Shown here: in pieces, positions 15,875-24,911 of the stretch | How the letters are laid out: each line of letters starts with the position of its first letter | Numbering within the stretch: the stretch's first letter is position 1 | DNA from: Mycolicibacter senuensis | Lineage (GTDB): Bacteria > Actinomycetota > Actinomycetes > Mycobacteriales > Mycobacteriaceae | Assembly: GCF_002101885.1 (NCBI RefSeq) | Contig: NZ_LQPS01000043.1 | Span: 124,001-188,000 of the forward strand | Direction of reading: 5' to 3' | Length of the DNA: 64,000 bases | Notes under the pieces: generated by a model | Databases searched by the model: none | Told to the model about the DNA's origin: nothing | Seen by the model: only the letters and a program-made list of their open reading frames with translations | Position numbers and translations under genes: made by a program

Positions 15875-18610
15875 GTGGGCCGGGGCGGCGAACAGCGCCA
15901 GCTCCAGGAACTGCTCGCCCGGGCCCGCGCCGGCGACAGTCAGGTGCTGATCCTGCGGGGCGAGCCCGGCATCGGCAAGACCGCCATGCTGGACTATCTC
16001 GCCGAGAGCGCGACCGGGTTCGAGGTGATCGGCACCGCCGGCGTGGAGTCCGACATGGAGCTGGCCTTCGCCGGTCTGCAGCAGCTGTGCGCCCCGCTGA
16101 TGCCTTGCGCCGGTGCGCTTCCGGAGCCGCAACGTGAGGCGCTGCAGGTCGCCTTCGGGCTCAGTTCGGGTCCCGCCCCGGACCGGTTTCTGGTCGGACT
16201 CGCCGTGTTGGGCCTGCTGGCAGCGGCCGCCGGCGAACACCCGATGCTGTGCCTGGTCGACGACGCCCATTGGCTGGACCGGGTGACGGCGCAGACGCTG
16301 GGTTTCGTGGCGCGCCGCCTGGTCGCCGAACCGGTCGCGCTGGTGTTCGCGCTGCGCGAGCCGGTCGACGGGCTGACCGGACTGCCGAAACTGGTGCTGC
16401 GCGGGCTCGGCGACACCGACGCCCGCGAATTGCTGGCCTCCGCGGTCACCGGGCGCATCGATACCCAGGTGCGTGATCGCATCGTCGCCGAGACGCACGG
16501 CAACCCGCTGGCGCTGTTGGAGTTGCCCCGGGGACTGTCGGCCGCCGAACTGGCCGGCGGCTACTACCGGCCCGATGTCCAGCCGGTCGCCGGCCAGCTC
16601 GAACAGCACTTTCTCGCCCAGGTCCGGTCGCTGCCCGACGACACCCAGCGGTTGTTGCTGCTGGCCGCGGCCGAACCGGTGGGGGACCCGACATTGCTGC
16701 TGGCCGCGGCGCGGCTGCTCGGGCTACCGGCCGAGGCGCTGGCGCCGGCCGAGGCGGCCGGGCTTTCCGAGACCGGCCGGCGGGTGCGGTTCCGGCATCC
16801 GCTGGTGCGTTCGGCGGTCTACCGTGCCGCGGACCCGGCGCAGCGCCGGCAGGCCCACCGCGCGCTGGCCGAGGCGACCGATTCGGCGCACGATCCCGAC
16901 CGGCGCGCCTGGCACTTCGCCCACGCCGCGGCGGCCCCGGATGAATCGGTCGCGGCCGAACTGGAGCACTCGGCCGGACGGGCCCAGCTTCGCGGTGGAA
17001 CCGCCGCGGCGGCAGCGTTTCTGGCGCGGGCCACTGAGCTGACACCGGATGCCGCCCGGCGCGGCGGACGGGCTCTCGACGCGGCCGAGGCGATGCGGGC
17101 CGCCGCCGAGTTCGACGCGGCTGACGCCCTGCTGGACACCGCCGAGCTGGCGCCGCTGGACGACCTGCAGCGTGCCCGGGCGGCGCGGACCCGCGCGATG
17201 TTGGTGTTCGCCCGGGGCCGGGGCAGTGGAGACGCCCCGACGCTGAATCTGTCGGTACGGCAATTATTCGACGCCGCAGCGACTTTGGAGCGACACGATA
17301 CCGTCATGGGCCAGGACGCGCTGCTGGAGGCGGTCAGCGCGGCGATGTACACCGGGCGGCTGTTCGGACAGGATGCGCGCTTTGCCACCGCGGTGTCACT
17401 CGCGGACCGGGTGCGGGCGGACCCGAACCGGGCGGCCGGCCTGCTGCTGCACGCCCTGGTCGTCCGGGTGCTCGACGGGTGCGCCGCCGCCGCGGTGCCG
17501 CTGCGGGCCGCGATCGCGGCGATCACCCCGGAATCCTGGTCGTGGCAGGCCTTTCCGATCGCCCACGAGGCGGTGCTGCACGAATTGTGGGACGACGAAT
17601 CCTGGCACCGGATCGCCACGGACGCGGTGCGGGTCGCCACCGACACCGGCGCGCTGGCAGTGTTGCCGATGGCGTTGACCACGTTGGCCGGGGTGCATGT
17701 CCAGGCCGGTGAGTTCGCCTCGGCCAGGGCGTTGATCGCCGACGCCGGCGCCCTGACGGCCGCCGCCGGCCAGACCCCGCTGCGCTATCACGAACTGGCG
17801 CTGGCCGCCTGGATCGGCGACGAAGCCGAGGCGACCAGGCTGCTCGACGCGGCGGTGCGCTACGCGACGGTGCGCGGCGAGGGACGGGTGACCGCACTGG
17901 CCGGCTACGCCGGAGCGGTGCTCAACAACGCGCTGGGGCGCTACCAGGCGGCCTGCGAGGGGCTGGGCCGGGCCGGCGAATACGAGGACTTGGGGCTCTA
18001 CGGGTGGAACCTGGCGGAACTGGTGGAGGCCGCGGTGCGAACCGACCGGCACGCCCTGGCCGCCGATGCGCTGGAGCAACTCGACGATCGAACCCGGGCC
18101 GCCGGAACCGACTGGGCGCTGGGGGTGCGGGCCCGGTCGGCGGCGCTGCTGCGTGACGGCGACGCGGCGGAAAGCCTGTACACCGAGGCGATCGAACGAT
18201 TGGGCAGAACCCGGATCGCCGTGCAGCTGGCGCGCACCCATCTGCTCTACGGGGAGTGGCTGCGCCGGGAGAACCGCCGCGGTGACGCCCGGACCCAACT
18301 GCGGCTCGCCCACACGATGTTCAGCGGTTTCGGAGCCCGAGCGTTCGCCGCGCGCAGCCACCGCGAGCTGCAGGCGACCGGGGAGAAGGCCCGCAAGCAG
18401 CCGGTCGCCACCGGTGACGCGTTGACCACGCAGGAAGAGCAGATCGCGGAGCTGGCCGGCGCGGGACTGACCAACGCCGAGATCGGTGTGCAGCTGTTCA
18501 TCAGCGCGCACACCGTCGAATGGCACCTGCGCAAGGTCTTCGCCAAGCTGGGCATCCGGTCGCGCCGCGAACTGCGCGACGCCCCGTGGCGCCGCTCCGC
18601 GCCGGGGTGA
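15875..18610 (+). CDS. Large ATP-binding LuxR-family transcriptional regulator (LAL-like)
   Basis: About 911 residues. The N-terminal AAA ATPase domain has Walker A GEPGIGKT near 29-36 and Walker B LCLVDDAHWLD. A long helical TPR-like middle follows, and a LuxR helix-turn-helix ends the protein (LTTQEEQIAELAGAGLTNAE, HTVEWHLRKVFAKLGI). Such proteins are ATP-dependent activators that sense small molecules through the middle domain. The start is uncertain. The frame is open back to GTG 15806, but that start lacks a Shine-Dalgarno and lies before the etf terminator. GTG 15875 begins at the conserved VGR. GTG 15842 is another option. The two SDR genes downstream on the same strand are possible targets. 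Confidence 0.8.
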   Translation: MGRGGEQRQLQELLARARAGDSQVLILRGEPGIGKTAMLDYLAESATGFEVIGTAGVESDMELAFAGLQQLCAPLMPCAGALPEPQREALQVAFGLSSGPAPDRFLVGLAVLGLLAAAAGEHPMLCLVDDAHWLDRVTAQTLGFVARRLVAEPVALVFALREPVDGLTGLPKLVLRGLGDTDARELLASAVTGRIDTQVRDRIVAETHGNPLALLELPRGLSAAELAGGYYRPDVQPVAGQLEQHFLAQVRSLPDDTQRLLLLAAAEPVGDPTLLLAAARLLGLPAEALAPAEAAGLSETGRRVRFRHPLVRSAVYRAADPAQRRQAHRALAEATDSAHDPDRRAWHFAHAAAAPDESVAAELEHSAGRAQLRGGTAAAAAFLARATELTPDAARRGGRALDAAEAMRAAAEFDAADALLDTAELAPLDDLQRARAARTRAMLVFARGRGSGDAPTLNLSVRQLFDAAATLERHDTVMGQDALLEAVSAAMYTGRLFGQDARFATAVSLADRVRADPNRAAGLLLHALVVRVLDGCAAAAVPLRAAIAAITPESWSWQAFPIAHEAVLHELWDDESWHRIATDAVRVATDTGALAVLPMALTTLAGVHVQAGEFASARALIADAGALTAAAGQTPLRYHELALAAWIGDEAEATRLLDAAVRYATVRGEGRVTALAGYAGAVLNNALGRYQAACEGLGRAGEYEDLGLYGWNLAELVEAAVRTDRHALAADALEQLDDRTRAAGTDWALGVRARSAALLRDGDAAESLYTEAIERLGRTRIAVQLARTHLLYGEWLRRENRRGDARTQLRLAHTMFSGFGARAFAARSHRELQATGEKARKQPVATGDALTTQEEQIAELAGAGLTNAEIGVQLFISAHTVEWHLRKVFAKLGIRSRRELRDAPWRRSAPG

Positions 18611-18692
18611 GACTACGGGTTTTCCAGGGTGCGGCCACCCTCGGTGCGGTGCCAGTGTCGAAGGCACACGGCAGAAGGGAAGGTCTAGCGAG

Positions 18693-19436
18693 ATGAAAAT
18701 CACTGTGATGGGCGCCAGCGGACAGATCGGCTCGAAGGTGGTCGCACTGTTGGCCGCCGCCGGCCATGAGCCGGTGTCCGCCTCGCGCGACACCGGTGCC
18801 GACGTGCTCAGCGGCCGGGGCCTGGCCGAGGCGCTCTCCGGCGCCGACGTGCTCGTCGACGTGGTCAACTCACCGAACTTCGACGACGACCCGGTGCTGG
18901 ACTTCTTCACCCGCTCCACCACCAACCAGGTCAAGGCGGCCCGCAAAGCCGACGTCAGCCACTACGTGGTGCTGTCGATCGTGGGCTGCGACGGCCTGCC
19001 CGACAGCGGCTACATGCGGGCCAAGGTCGCCCAGGAGCGGATCATCACCGAATCCGGGCTGCCCTACACCATCGTGCGCGCCACCCAGTTCCACGAATTC
19101 GCCGAGGCGATCACCGCCTCACTGACCGTCGACGGGGTGGTGCGGGTCCCCGAGGGCCTCATCCAGCCGATCGCCGGCGCCGACGTGGCCGCCGCGGTGG
19201 CCCGCGCCGCGCAGGCGGCTCCGGCCGACGGGATCGTCAACGTCGGCGGCCCGGAGAAGATGACCTTCGCCGAGCTGGCCGCCGCGGCGCTGGCGCACCG
19301 CGGCGAGACCCTGCCGATCGTCGTCGACCCGGCGGCCGTCTACTTCGGCACCAAGGTCGGCGACACCGGACTGGTCACCGGAGCCGACGCGACGTTGTCC
19401 CAGACCCGCCTGACGGACTGGCTGGCGACCCGGTGA
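18693..19436 (+). CDS. NmrA-like SDR-superfamily NAD(P)-binding protein
   Basis: 247 residues of the atypical SDR/NmrA type. The NAD(P) motif is VMGASGQIGSKV at the N-terminus (GxxGxxG). It lacks the classical YxxxK in the usual place, and GYMRAKVAQERII occupies the corresponding site. Related proteins are NAD(P)H-quinone reductases, redox sensors or anthrone/azo reductases. The substrate is unknown. GAAGGGAAGG 10 bases upstream supports the ATG at 18693. It overlaps the next SDR gene by 4 bases (GTGA), so they form an operon after the LuxR regulator. Confidence 0.8.
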   Translation: MKITVMGASGQIGSKVVALLAAAGHEPVSASRDTGADVLSGRGLAEALSGADVLVDVVNSPNFDDDPVLDFFTRSTTNQVKAARKADVSHYVVLSIVGCDGLPDSGYMRAKVAQERIITESGLPYTIVRATQFHEFAEAITASLTVDGVVRVPEGLIQPIAGADVAAAVARAAQAAPADGIVNVGGPEKMTFAELAAAALAHRGETLPIVVDPAAVYFGTKVGDTGLVTGADATLSQTRLTDWLATR

Positions 19437-20164
19437 ACGAGCTGTCCGGCCAGACCGCGCTGGTGACCGGCGGGACCGCCGGCATCGGCCTGGAGTCCGC
19501 GCGGCTGCTGGCCCGCCACGGCGCCACCGTGATCATCACCGGCCGGTCCGCCGGCCGCGGCGCTGAGGCCGCCGCCGAGCTCGGACCCGGGGTGCGGTTC
19601 GTAGCCGCCGACCTGTCCGACCTCGAATCGGTGAAAGCCCTTGTCGCCCAATGCGGCGACGGCGGCGTCGATATCGTGGTCAACAACGCCGCCAGCTTTC
19701 CCGGTGCGCTGACCGTCGAACAGGATGTCTCGTCGTTCGAGTCGACGTTCGACACCAACGTGCGGGGCGCGTACTTCCTGGTGGCCGCGCTGGCGCCGGG
19801 CATGCTGCGGCGCGGGCACGGCAGCATCGTCAACGTCACCAGCATGGTCGCCTTCAAAGGCGTCCCGGGAGCGTCGAGCTACAGCGCCTCCAAGGCCGCC
19901 CTGGAATCGCTGACCCGCACCTGGGCAGCCGAATTCGGGCCGCACGGCGTGCGGGTGAACAGCGTCGCGCCCGGCCCCACCGCCACGGCGGGAGTGGCCG
20001 CCGAATGGGGCGACGTCAACGACGAACTGGGCCGGGCGCTTCCGTTGGGCCGCACCGCGCAAGCGACCGAGATCGCCGAAGCCGTGCTGTTCCTCGCCTC
20101 GCCGAGATCCAGCTTCATCACCGGCTCCACCCTGCACGCCGACGGTGGTGGCGCGGCCGCCTGA
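19433..20164 (+). CDS. Classical short-chain dehydrogenase/reductase
   Basis: 243 residues with the complete classical SDR set: GGTAGIGLESA cofactor motif, NNAA, catalytic Ser in VNVTSMVAF, YSASK with Tyr and Lys, then VNSVAPGPTATAG and the C-terminal FLASPRSSFITG. It should oxidise or reduce an alcohol/ketone with NAD(P). The GTG start overlaps the previous stop (GTGA). It is translationally coupled to the NmrA-like gene. Confidence 0.9.
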   Translation: MNELSGQTALVTGGTAGIGLESARLLARHGATVIITGRSAGRGAEAAAELGPGVRFVAADLSDLESVKALVAQCGDGGVDIVVNNAASFPGALTVEQDVSSFESTFDTNVRGAYFLVAALAPGMLRRGHGSIVNVTSMVAFKGVPGASSYSASKAALESLTRTWAAEFGPHGVRVNSVAPGPTATAGVAAEWGDVNDELGRALPLGRTAQATEIAEAVLFLASPRSSFITGSTLHADGGGAAA

Positions 20165-20240
20165 ATTCGTCACCGAGCGTGCACCGGCATGTCATGCGGT
20201 GATTGCCTGGGCGCCGCATGACTACGCGACCGTGACCGGT

Positions 20241-21083
20241 GTGAGCACTGGTTCTGTACTCATCGCGCCCGATCCCACCACCACGAACGACACCCCGCGA
20301 TACTCGCTGCTGGTATCAGCCCAACCCGACCTCATCGAAGCCGCGCAGCGGCTGCGCTACGAGGTGTTCAGCACCGAGCCGGGATTCCGCCTCACCGGCT
20401 CCGCCGACGACCGCCCCGGCCTCGACGCCGACCGATTCGACGAATACTGCGAGCACCTGCTGGTGCGCGACGACAACTCCGGTGCACTGGTCGGCTGCTA
20501 CCGGATGCTGCCGCCGACCGGTGCCATCGCCGCCGGCGGCCTTTACACCGCAGGCGAATTCGACGTCTCCGCGCTGGACCCGCTGCGGCCGTCGCTGGTC
20601 GAGATGGGCCGGGCGGTGGTACGCCCGGGACATCGCAACGGCGCCGTGGTGTTGTTGATGTGGGCCGGAATCCTGGCCTACCTGGACCGCTACCAGTACG
20701 ACTACGTCACGGGCTGTGTGTCGGTGCCCGTCCACGGCGAGGGTGCGCCCGGCAGTCAGATCCGCGGTGTCCGCGACTTCGTCCGGCGCCGCCACGCCTC
20801 ACCGCACCGGGTCACGCCGTATCAGCCGGTGATCGTCGACGGGAAGCGTCTCGACGAGATCGCGCCGCCGGCCCGGCCGAACCTGCCCCCGTTGCTGCGC
20901 GGCTACCTGCGGCTGGGCGCGCGGATCTGCGGCGAGCCGGCCCACGACCCCGGCTTCGGCGTGGGGGACTTCCCGGCGTTGCTGTGCCGAAGCGAGGCCG
21001 ACACCCGCTATCTGCACCGGCTGCGGTCGGTGGCTGCGGTGTCCTCGCTGTCGTCAGCGGCCGACGGCCCCGCGCCGGCGTGA
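20241..21083 (+). CDS. GNAT-like N-acyltransferase (OlsB/Acetyltransf_5 type; Rv3027c-like)
   Basis: About 280 residues in the acyl-homoserine-lactone-synthase/OlsB branch of the GNAT fold. It contains [59 protein letters not shown] and YVTGCVSVP, all conserved in ornithine-lipid type N-acyltransferases. It probably moves an acyl group from ACP or CoA to an amine, making the substrate for the adjacent O-acyltransferase, as OlsB and OlsA do. GTG 20241 is chosen. GTG 20232 is an alternative. The stop overlaps the next start (GTGA). M. tuberculosis has the pair Rv3027c-Rv3026c at the same place. Confidence 0.8.
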   Translation: MSTGSVLIAPDPTTTNDTPRYSLLVSAQPDLIEAAQRLRYEVFSTEPGFRLTGSADDRPGLDADRFDEYCEHLLVRDDNSGALVGCYRMLPPTGAIAAGGLYTAGEFDVSALDPLRPSLVEMGRAVVRPGHRNGAVVLLMWAGILAYLDRYQYDYVTGCVSVPVHGEGAPGSQIRGVRDFVRRRHASPHRVTPYQPVIVDGKRLDEIAPPARPNLPPLLRGYLRLGARICGEPAHDPGFGVGDFPALLCRSEADTRYLHRLRSVAAVSSLSSAADGPAPA

Positions 21084-21910
21084 CCCCGGCGGTGGTGCAC
21101 CCCTGGGCGCCCCGGGGATTCTGTACGCCGGCGTGCGTGCGCGGCGGCGTGGCCCGGGCCTCGCCGGTGGTGGTGGCGTTGCGGCTGGCCCTGGTGGTGC
21201 TGCTGGCGCCGCTGCTGCCGCTGTTGGCGGTACCGCTGCCGGGCCGGGTGCGGTTCCAGCGCGGCTGCTGCCGGTTGGTGTTGCGCTGCTTCGGGGTGCG
21301 GGTGATGACCACCGGCGGGCCGGTGCGCAACCTGCGCGGCATGCTGGTGGTCAGTACGCACGCATCGTGGCTGGACGTGTTCGTCGTCGGGGCGGTCTCG
21401 CCGGGAACGTTCGTGGCGCGCGCCGACCTGATCAGCTGGCCCGGGATCGGGGCGCTGGCCCGGCTGATGCGGATCATTCCGATCGACCGGGACAGCCTGC
21501 TCGGGCTGCCGTCGGTGGTCGAGGCGGTGGCAGCCCGGTTGCGGGCCGGCCGCACGGTGGTGGCCTTCCCGGAGGGCACCACCTGGTGCGGTCGGGCCCA
21601 CGGCCGGTTCTACCCGGCGATGTTCCAGGCCGCTGTGGACGCGTCGCGGCCGGTGCAGCCGCTGCGGCTCGGTTATCACCACCACGACGGGTCACGCTCG
21701 ACTCTGCCGGCCTTCGTCGGCGACGACACCCTGGTGGCCTCGATGCGGCGAATGATCACCGCGCGGCGCACCGTGGCGCAGGTACACGTCGCGTCGCTGC
21801 AGCTGCCGGGGACCGATCGGCGCGAACTGGCCGCGCGCTGTCAGGCCTCAGTAGGTTGCCGGGTGGGGTGCCAGCCGCTGCCGGGCCGACGAGCCTGCAT
21901 CTTCTGTTGA
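21080..21910 (+). CDS. 1-acylglycerol-3-phosphate O-acyltransferase-like protein (PlsC/OlsA type; Rv3026c-like)
   Basis: 276 residues, a PlsC-family membrane acyltransferase. An N-terminal hydrophobic segment ([19 protein letters not shown]) anchors it. Motif I is HASWLD (H-x4-D), and motif III is FPEGTT. With the coupled upstream N-acyltransferase it resembles an OlsB-OlsA pair, suggesting synthesis of an aminolipid. This pathway assignment is inferred. The end, CIFC, is Cys-rich and the stop is 59 bases before the cysteine desulfurase gene. Confidence 0.8.
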   Translation: MTPAVVHPWAPRGFCTPACVRGGVARASPVVVALRLALVVLLAPLLPLLAVPLPGRVRFQRGCCRLVLRCFGVRVMTTGGPVRNLRGMLVVSTHASWLDVFVVGAVSPGTFVARADLISWPGIGALARLMRIIPIDRDSLLGLPSVVEAVAARLRAGRTVVAFPEGTTWCGRAHGRFYPAMFQAAVDASRPVQPLRLGYHHHDGSRSTLPAFVGDDTLVASMRRMITARRTVAQVHVASLQLPGTDRRELAARCQASVGCRVGCQPLPGRRACIFC

Positions 21911-21954
21911 ACCCGGCTGCTCGCCGCACCACCGGGCCGAGCAGAGCTGCCCGG

Positions 21955-21960
21955 TATCCT
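21955..21960 (+). promoter_or_regulatory. -10 element (TATCCT) of the cysteine desulfurase-mnmA unit
   Basis: TATCCT ends 9 nt before the ATG at 21970 and fits TANNNT. No Shine-Dalgarno precedes the start, so leaderless transcription is likely. Confidence 0.45.
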
Positions 21961-21969
21961 GGGCGGGTC

Positions 21970-23169
21970 ATGGTCTATCTGGATCACGCTGCCACCACCC
22001 CGATGCACCCCGAGGCCATCGAGGCGATGACGGCCGTGATGGGCACCGTCGGCAATGCCTCCTCGCTGCATTCCGCCGGCCGCGCCGCGCGGCGCCGGAT
22101 GGAGGAGTCCCGGGAATCCATCGCCGCCCGGTTGGGCGCCCGACCGTCCGAGGTGGTGTTCACCGCCGGCGGCACCGACGGCGACAACCTGGCGGTCAAG
22201 GGCATCTACTGGGCCCGCCGCGACGCCGACACGCGCCGCCGCCGGATCATCACCACCGAGATCGAGCACCACGCCGTGCTGGATTCGGTCGGCTGGCTCG
22301 CCGAGCATGAAGGCGCCGAGATCACCTGGCTGCCCACCCGAGCCGACGGTTCGGTCTCCCCGGAGATGCTGCGCGACGAACTGGCCGACGGCGGGGCCGA
22401 CGATGTGGCGCTGGTGTCGGTGATGTGGGCCAACAACGAGGTCGGCACCGTCCTGCCGATCGCCGCACTGGCCGCGGTCGCCGCGGAGTTCGGGGTGCCG
22501 ATGCACTCCGACGCGGTGCAGGCCGTCGGGCAGTTGCCGGTCGATTTCGCCGCCAGCGGCCTGTCGGCGCTGAGCCTGACCGCCCACAAGTTCGGCGGGC
22601 CATGCGGCGTCGGCGCCCTGCTGGTGCGCCGCGACGTGACGTGTGTTCCGCTGACACACGGCGGGGGACAGGAGCGCGATATCCGCTCGGGCACACTCGA
22701 TGTCGCCGGCGCGGCCGGAATGGCCACCGCGCTGCAGATCGCCGTCGGGTCGCTGGAAGCCACCTCGGGCCGGGTCGCGGCGCTGCGCGACCGGCTCATC
22801 GACGGCGTGCTCGCGACGATCGAGGACAGTTGCGTCAACGGGTCGCGCACCGACCGGCTGCCGGGCAATGCGCACTTCACATTCGCCGACTGCGAAGGCG
22901 ATTCGCTGCTGATGTTGTTGGACGCCAACGGTATCGAATGCTCCACCGGTTCGGCCTGCACTGCGGGGGTGGCGCGGCCTTCGCATGTGTTGACCGCGAT
23001 GGGCGCCGACCCGGTCGCCGCTCGTGGTTCGTTGCGACTGTCGTTGGGACACACCAGTGTCGACGATGACGTGGACGCCGTGCTGGCGGTGCTTCCCGGC
23101 GCGGTGGAGCGGGCACGCCACGCCATGCTGGCCGCCGCGGGGGCCGGTGGCATGAAGGTGGCCCGGTGA
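21970..23169 (+). CDS. iscS: Cysteine desulfurase, IscS-like (Rv3025c orthologue)
   Basis: 399 residues of the class V aminotransferase fold. It has [14 protein letters not shown] at the N-terminus, IEHHAVL, the PLP-binding lysine in [13 protein letters not shown] and the catalytic cysteine in [10 protein letters not shown]. It releases sulfur from cysteine as a persulfide. The partner here is MnmA, encoded directly downstream with a 4-base overlap, so tRNA 2-thiouridine formation is a main use, besides Fe-S cluster supply known for mycobacterial IscS. Confidence 0.95.
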   Translation: MVYLDHAATTPMHPEAIEAMTAVMGTVGNASSLHSAGRAARRRMEESRESIAARLGARPSEVVFTAGGTDGDNLAVKGIYWARRDADTRRRRIITTEIEHHAVLDSVGWLAEHEGAEITWLPTRADGSVSPEMLRDELADGGADDVALVSVMWANNEVGTVLPIAALAAVAAEFGVPMHSDAVQAVGQLPVDFAASGLSALSLTAHKFGGPCGVGALLVRRDVTCVPLTHGGGQERDIRSGTLDVAGAAGMATALQIAVGSLEATSGRVAALRDRLIDGVLATIEDSCVNGSRTDRLPGNAHFTFADCEGDSLLMLLDANGIECSTGSACTAGVARPSHVLTAMGADPVAARGSLRLSLGHTSVDDDVDAVLAVLPGAVERARHAMLAAAGAGGMKVAR

Positions 23170-24242
23170 AGGTCGTAGTGGCCATGAGCGGCGGGGTGGA
23201 CTCGTCAGTCGCGGCGGCCCGCATGGTCGACGCCGGACACGACGTGGTCGGCGTGCATCTGGCGCTGTCACGCAATCCGGGCACGCTGCGCACCGGTTCC
23301 CGGGGGTGCTGTTCGCGGGAGGACTCCGACGACGCTCGACGGGTCGCCGATGTGCTGGGCATCCCGTTCTACGTGTGGGACTTCTCCGAGCAGTTCCAAG
23401 AAGAGGTGATCGACGACTTCGTCGAGTCCTACGCGCGCGGCGAGACCCCCAACCCGTGCGTGCGCTGCAACGAGAAGATCAAGTTCTCCGCGGTGGCCGC
23501 CCGCGCCCTGGCGCTCGGCTTCGACATGGTGGCCACCGGCCATTACGCCCGGCTGGCCGACGGACGGCTGCGCCGTGCGGTCGACGTCGACAAGGACCAG
23601 TCCTACGTGCTGGCGGTGCTGACCGCCGAACAGCTCAGCCACGCGGCGTTTCCGGTCGGTGACACCCCCAAGCCGGCGATCCGGGCCGAGGCCGCCGAGC
23701 GCGGCCTGGCGGTGGCGGGTAAACCCGACAGTCACGACATCTGTTTCATCCCGACCGGCGACACCCGGACCTTCCTGGGCAGCCACATCGGTGTGCGGCC
23801 CGGCGCCGTCGTCGACACCGGCGGCGAGGTACTGGCCGAACACGACGGCGTGCACGGCTTCACCATCGGGCAGCGCAAGGGCCTGGGCATCGCCGGCCCC
23901 GGCCCGGACGGCCGGCCCCGCTATGTGACCGGCATCGATGCCGCCACCGCCACCGTGACCGTGGGAACCGTCGCCGACCTTGAGGTGCTGGAGCTGACCG
24001 GCCGGGCGCCGGTATTCACCTCGGGTGGGGCGTGGCACGGGCCCGTCGAGTGCGAGGTGCAGGTGCGGGCCCACGGGGAGACGGTCGGTGCGGTCGCCGA
24101 ACCGGTCGGCGAGGATCTACAGGTGCGGCTGCGCGAACCGCTGCGCGGTGTGGCCCGCGGCCAGACCCTGGCCTGCTACCGCCCGGACGCGCGAGGCGAC
24201 GAGGTGATCGCCAGCGCCACGATCGCCGGCACCGGCACCTGA
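23166..24242 (+). CDS. mnmA: tRNA-specific 2-thiouridylase MnmA
   Basis: 358 residues. The PP-loop SGGVDSS is at residues 8-14. Catalytic cysteines lie in NPCVRCN and SHDICFIP, and IGQRKGLGI and the C-terminal beta-barrel domain are present. It thiolates uridine 34 of Lys, Glu and Gln tRNAs, using ATP and persulfide sulfur from the coupled desulfurase. The GTG start overlaps the iscS stop (GTGA). In M. tuberculosis the esxQ-PPE46/47 island follows this point. Here it is absent and the lpqA-like gene comes next. Confidence 0.95.
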   Translation: MKVVVAMSGGVDSSVAAARMVDAGHDVVGVHLALSRNPGTLRTGSRGCCSREDSDDARRVADVLGIPFYVWDFSEQFQEEVIDDFVESYARGETPNPCVRCNEKIKFSAVAARALALGFDMVATGHYARLADGRLRRAVDVDKDQSYVLAVLTAEQLSHAAFPVGDTPKPAIRAEAAERGLAVAGKPDSHDICFIPTGDTRTFLGSHIGVRPGAVVDTGGEVLAEHDGVHGFTIGQRKGLGIAGPGPDGRPRYVTGIDAATATVTVGTVADLEVLELTGRAPVFTSGGAWHGPVECEVQVRAHGETVGAVAEPVGEDLQVRLREPLRGVARGQTLACYRPDARGDEVIASATIAGTGT

Positions 24243-24250
24243 GTCGCCGG

Positions 24251-24880
24251 CTAGCCGGGAATCCCGGCCGCCAGATTCGTCAGCACCAGATCGGCGATCG
24301 ACTCCGAGAAGCCGCAGTGCGTGACCTCCAGCAGCACCACCGACTTCAGCTGGTAGGCGCGACCGCAATCGCCGGCACCGGTGTGCAGGAACTGCTCGTC
24401 GGCCGTCTGGTCGCCGACCAAACCCGGTCCGGCGGGGCTGTCGGCGCATTCGGCGACGGCCGCCACCACAGCATCGAAGGCCCGCCGGGCCGACTCCGGG
24501 TCCGGGTAGGCCGCGGCACCCTCGGAGATCAAGGCGCCCCGGGGCGGGTATTGGTAGGTGGTCTTGTGGAACTGCGTGTGCTCGGTGCCGAACACCGTGG
24601 TCTCGGCATAGATGAAGCGGCACGGCGGTGGCACGGTTGCGGCGAGCCCGTCGATGTCGACCGGGGTGGCGGAGTCCATGGTGGGAATGATCGTCAGCTC
24701 CTCGCCGGTGCCGGTGATGGCGCGCATCCGGGGGGTGTCGAGCATGAGCCTGCCGACGTGCACGGCGCCGTCGGGCACCAGCGGCGCGAGCGGCGGCAGA
24801 GCCGAACCGTCGATCAGCCGGGTGCAGCCCAGCACGACCGCGGCCGGGCCACAGATCAGGGCCCGCCGCCATGTTTTCAC
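24251..24880 (-). CDS. lpqA: LpqA-like lipoprotein with PknH-type sensor domain
   Basis: 209 residues. A short signal peptide with lipobox VLGC predicts a lipoprotein. The remainder has the PknH_C-like extracellular fold: CRFIYAETTVFG, ALISEGAAAYPDPESARRAFDAVVAAVAEC, GAGDCGRAYQLKSVVLLEVTHCG, with paired cysteines likely forming disulfides. Position between mnmA and the MetE-like gene matches Rv3016 lpqA. Ligand unknown. GTG 24880 is the start. A TAGCCT -10 ends 7 nt upstream, suggesting a leaderless mRNA. Confidence 0.75.
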   Translation of the reverse strand: MKTWRRALICGPAAVVLGCTRLIDGSALPPLAPLVPDGAVHVGRLMLDTPRMRAITGTGEELTIIPTMDSATPVDIDGLAATVPPPCRFIYAETTVFGTEHTQFHKTTYQYPPRGALISEGAAAYPDPESARRAFDAVVAAVAECADSPAGPGLVGDQTADEQFLHTGAGDCGRAYQLKSVVLLEVTHCGFSESIADLVLTNLAAGIPG

Positions 24881-24887
24881 CGCTGAA

Positions 24888-24905
24888 AGGCTATCCCGAT
24901 ACGGT
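24888..24905. promoter_or_regulatory. Divergent leaderless promoters, lpqA-like and MetE-like genes
   Basis: The minus-strand -10 TAGCCT (24888-24893) and the plus-strand -10 TACGGT (24900-24905) are 6 bp apart. Each sits 6-7 nt before a GTG start, so the two promoters overlap back to back within a 31-bp gap. Confidence 0.5.
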
Positions 24906-24911
24906 TGCCGG

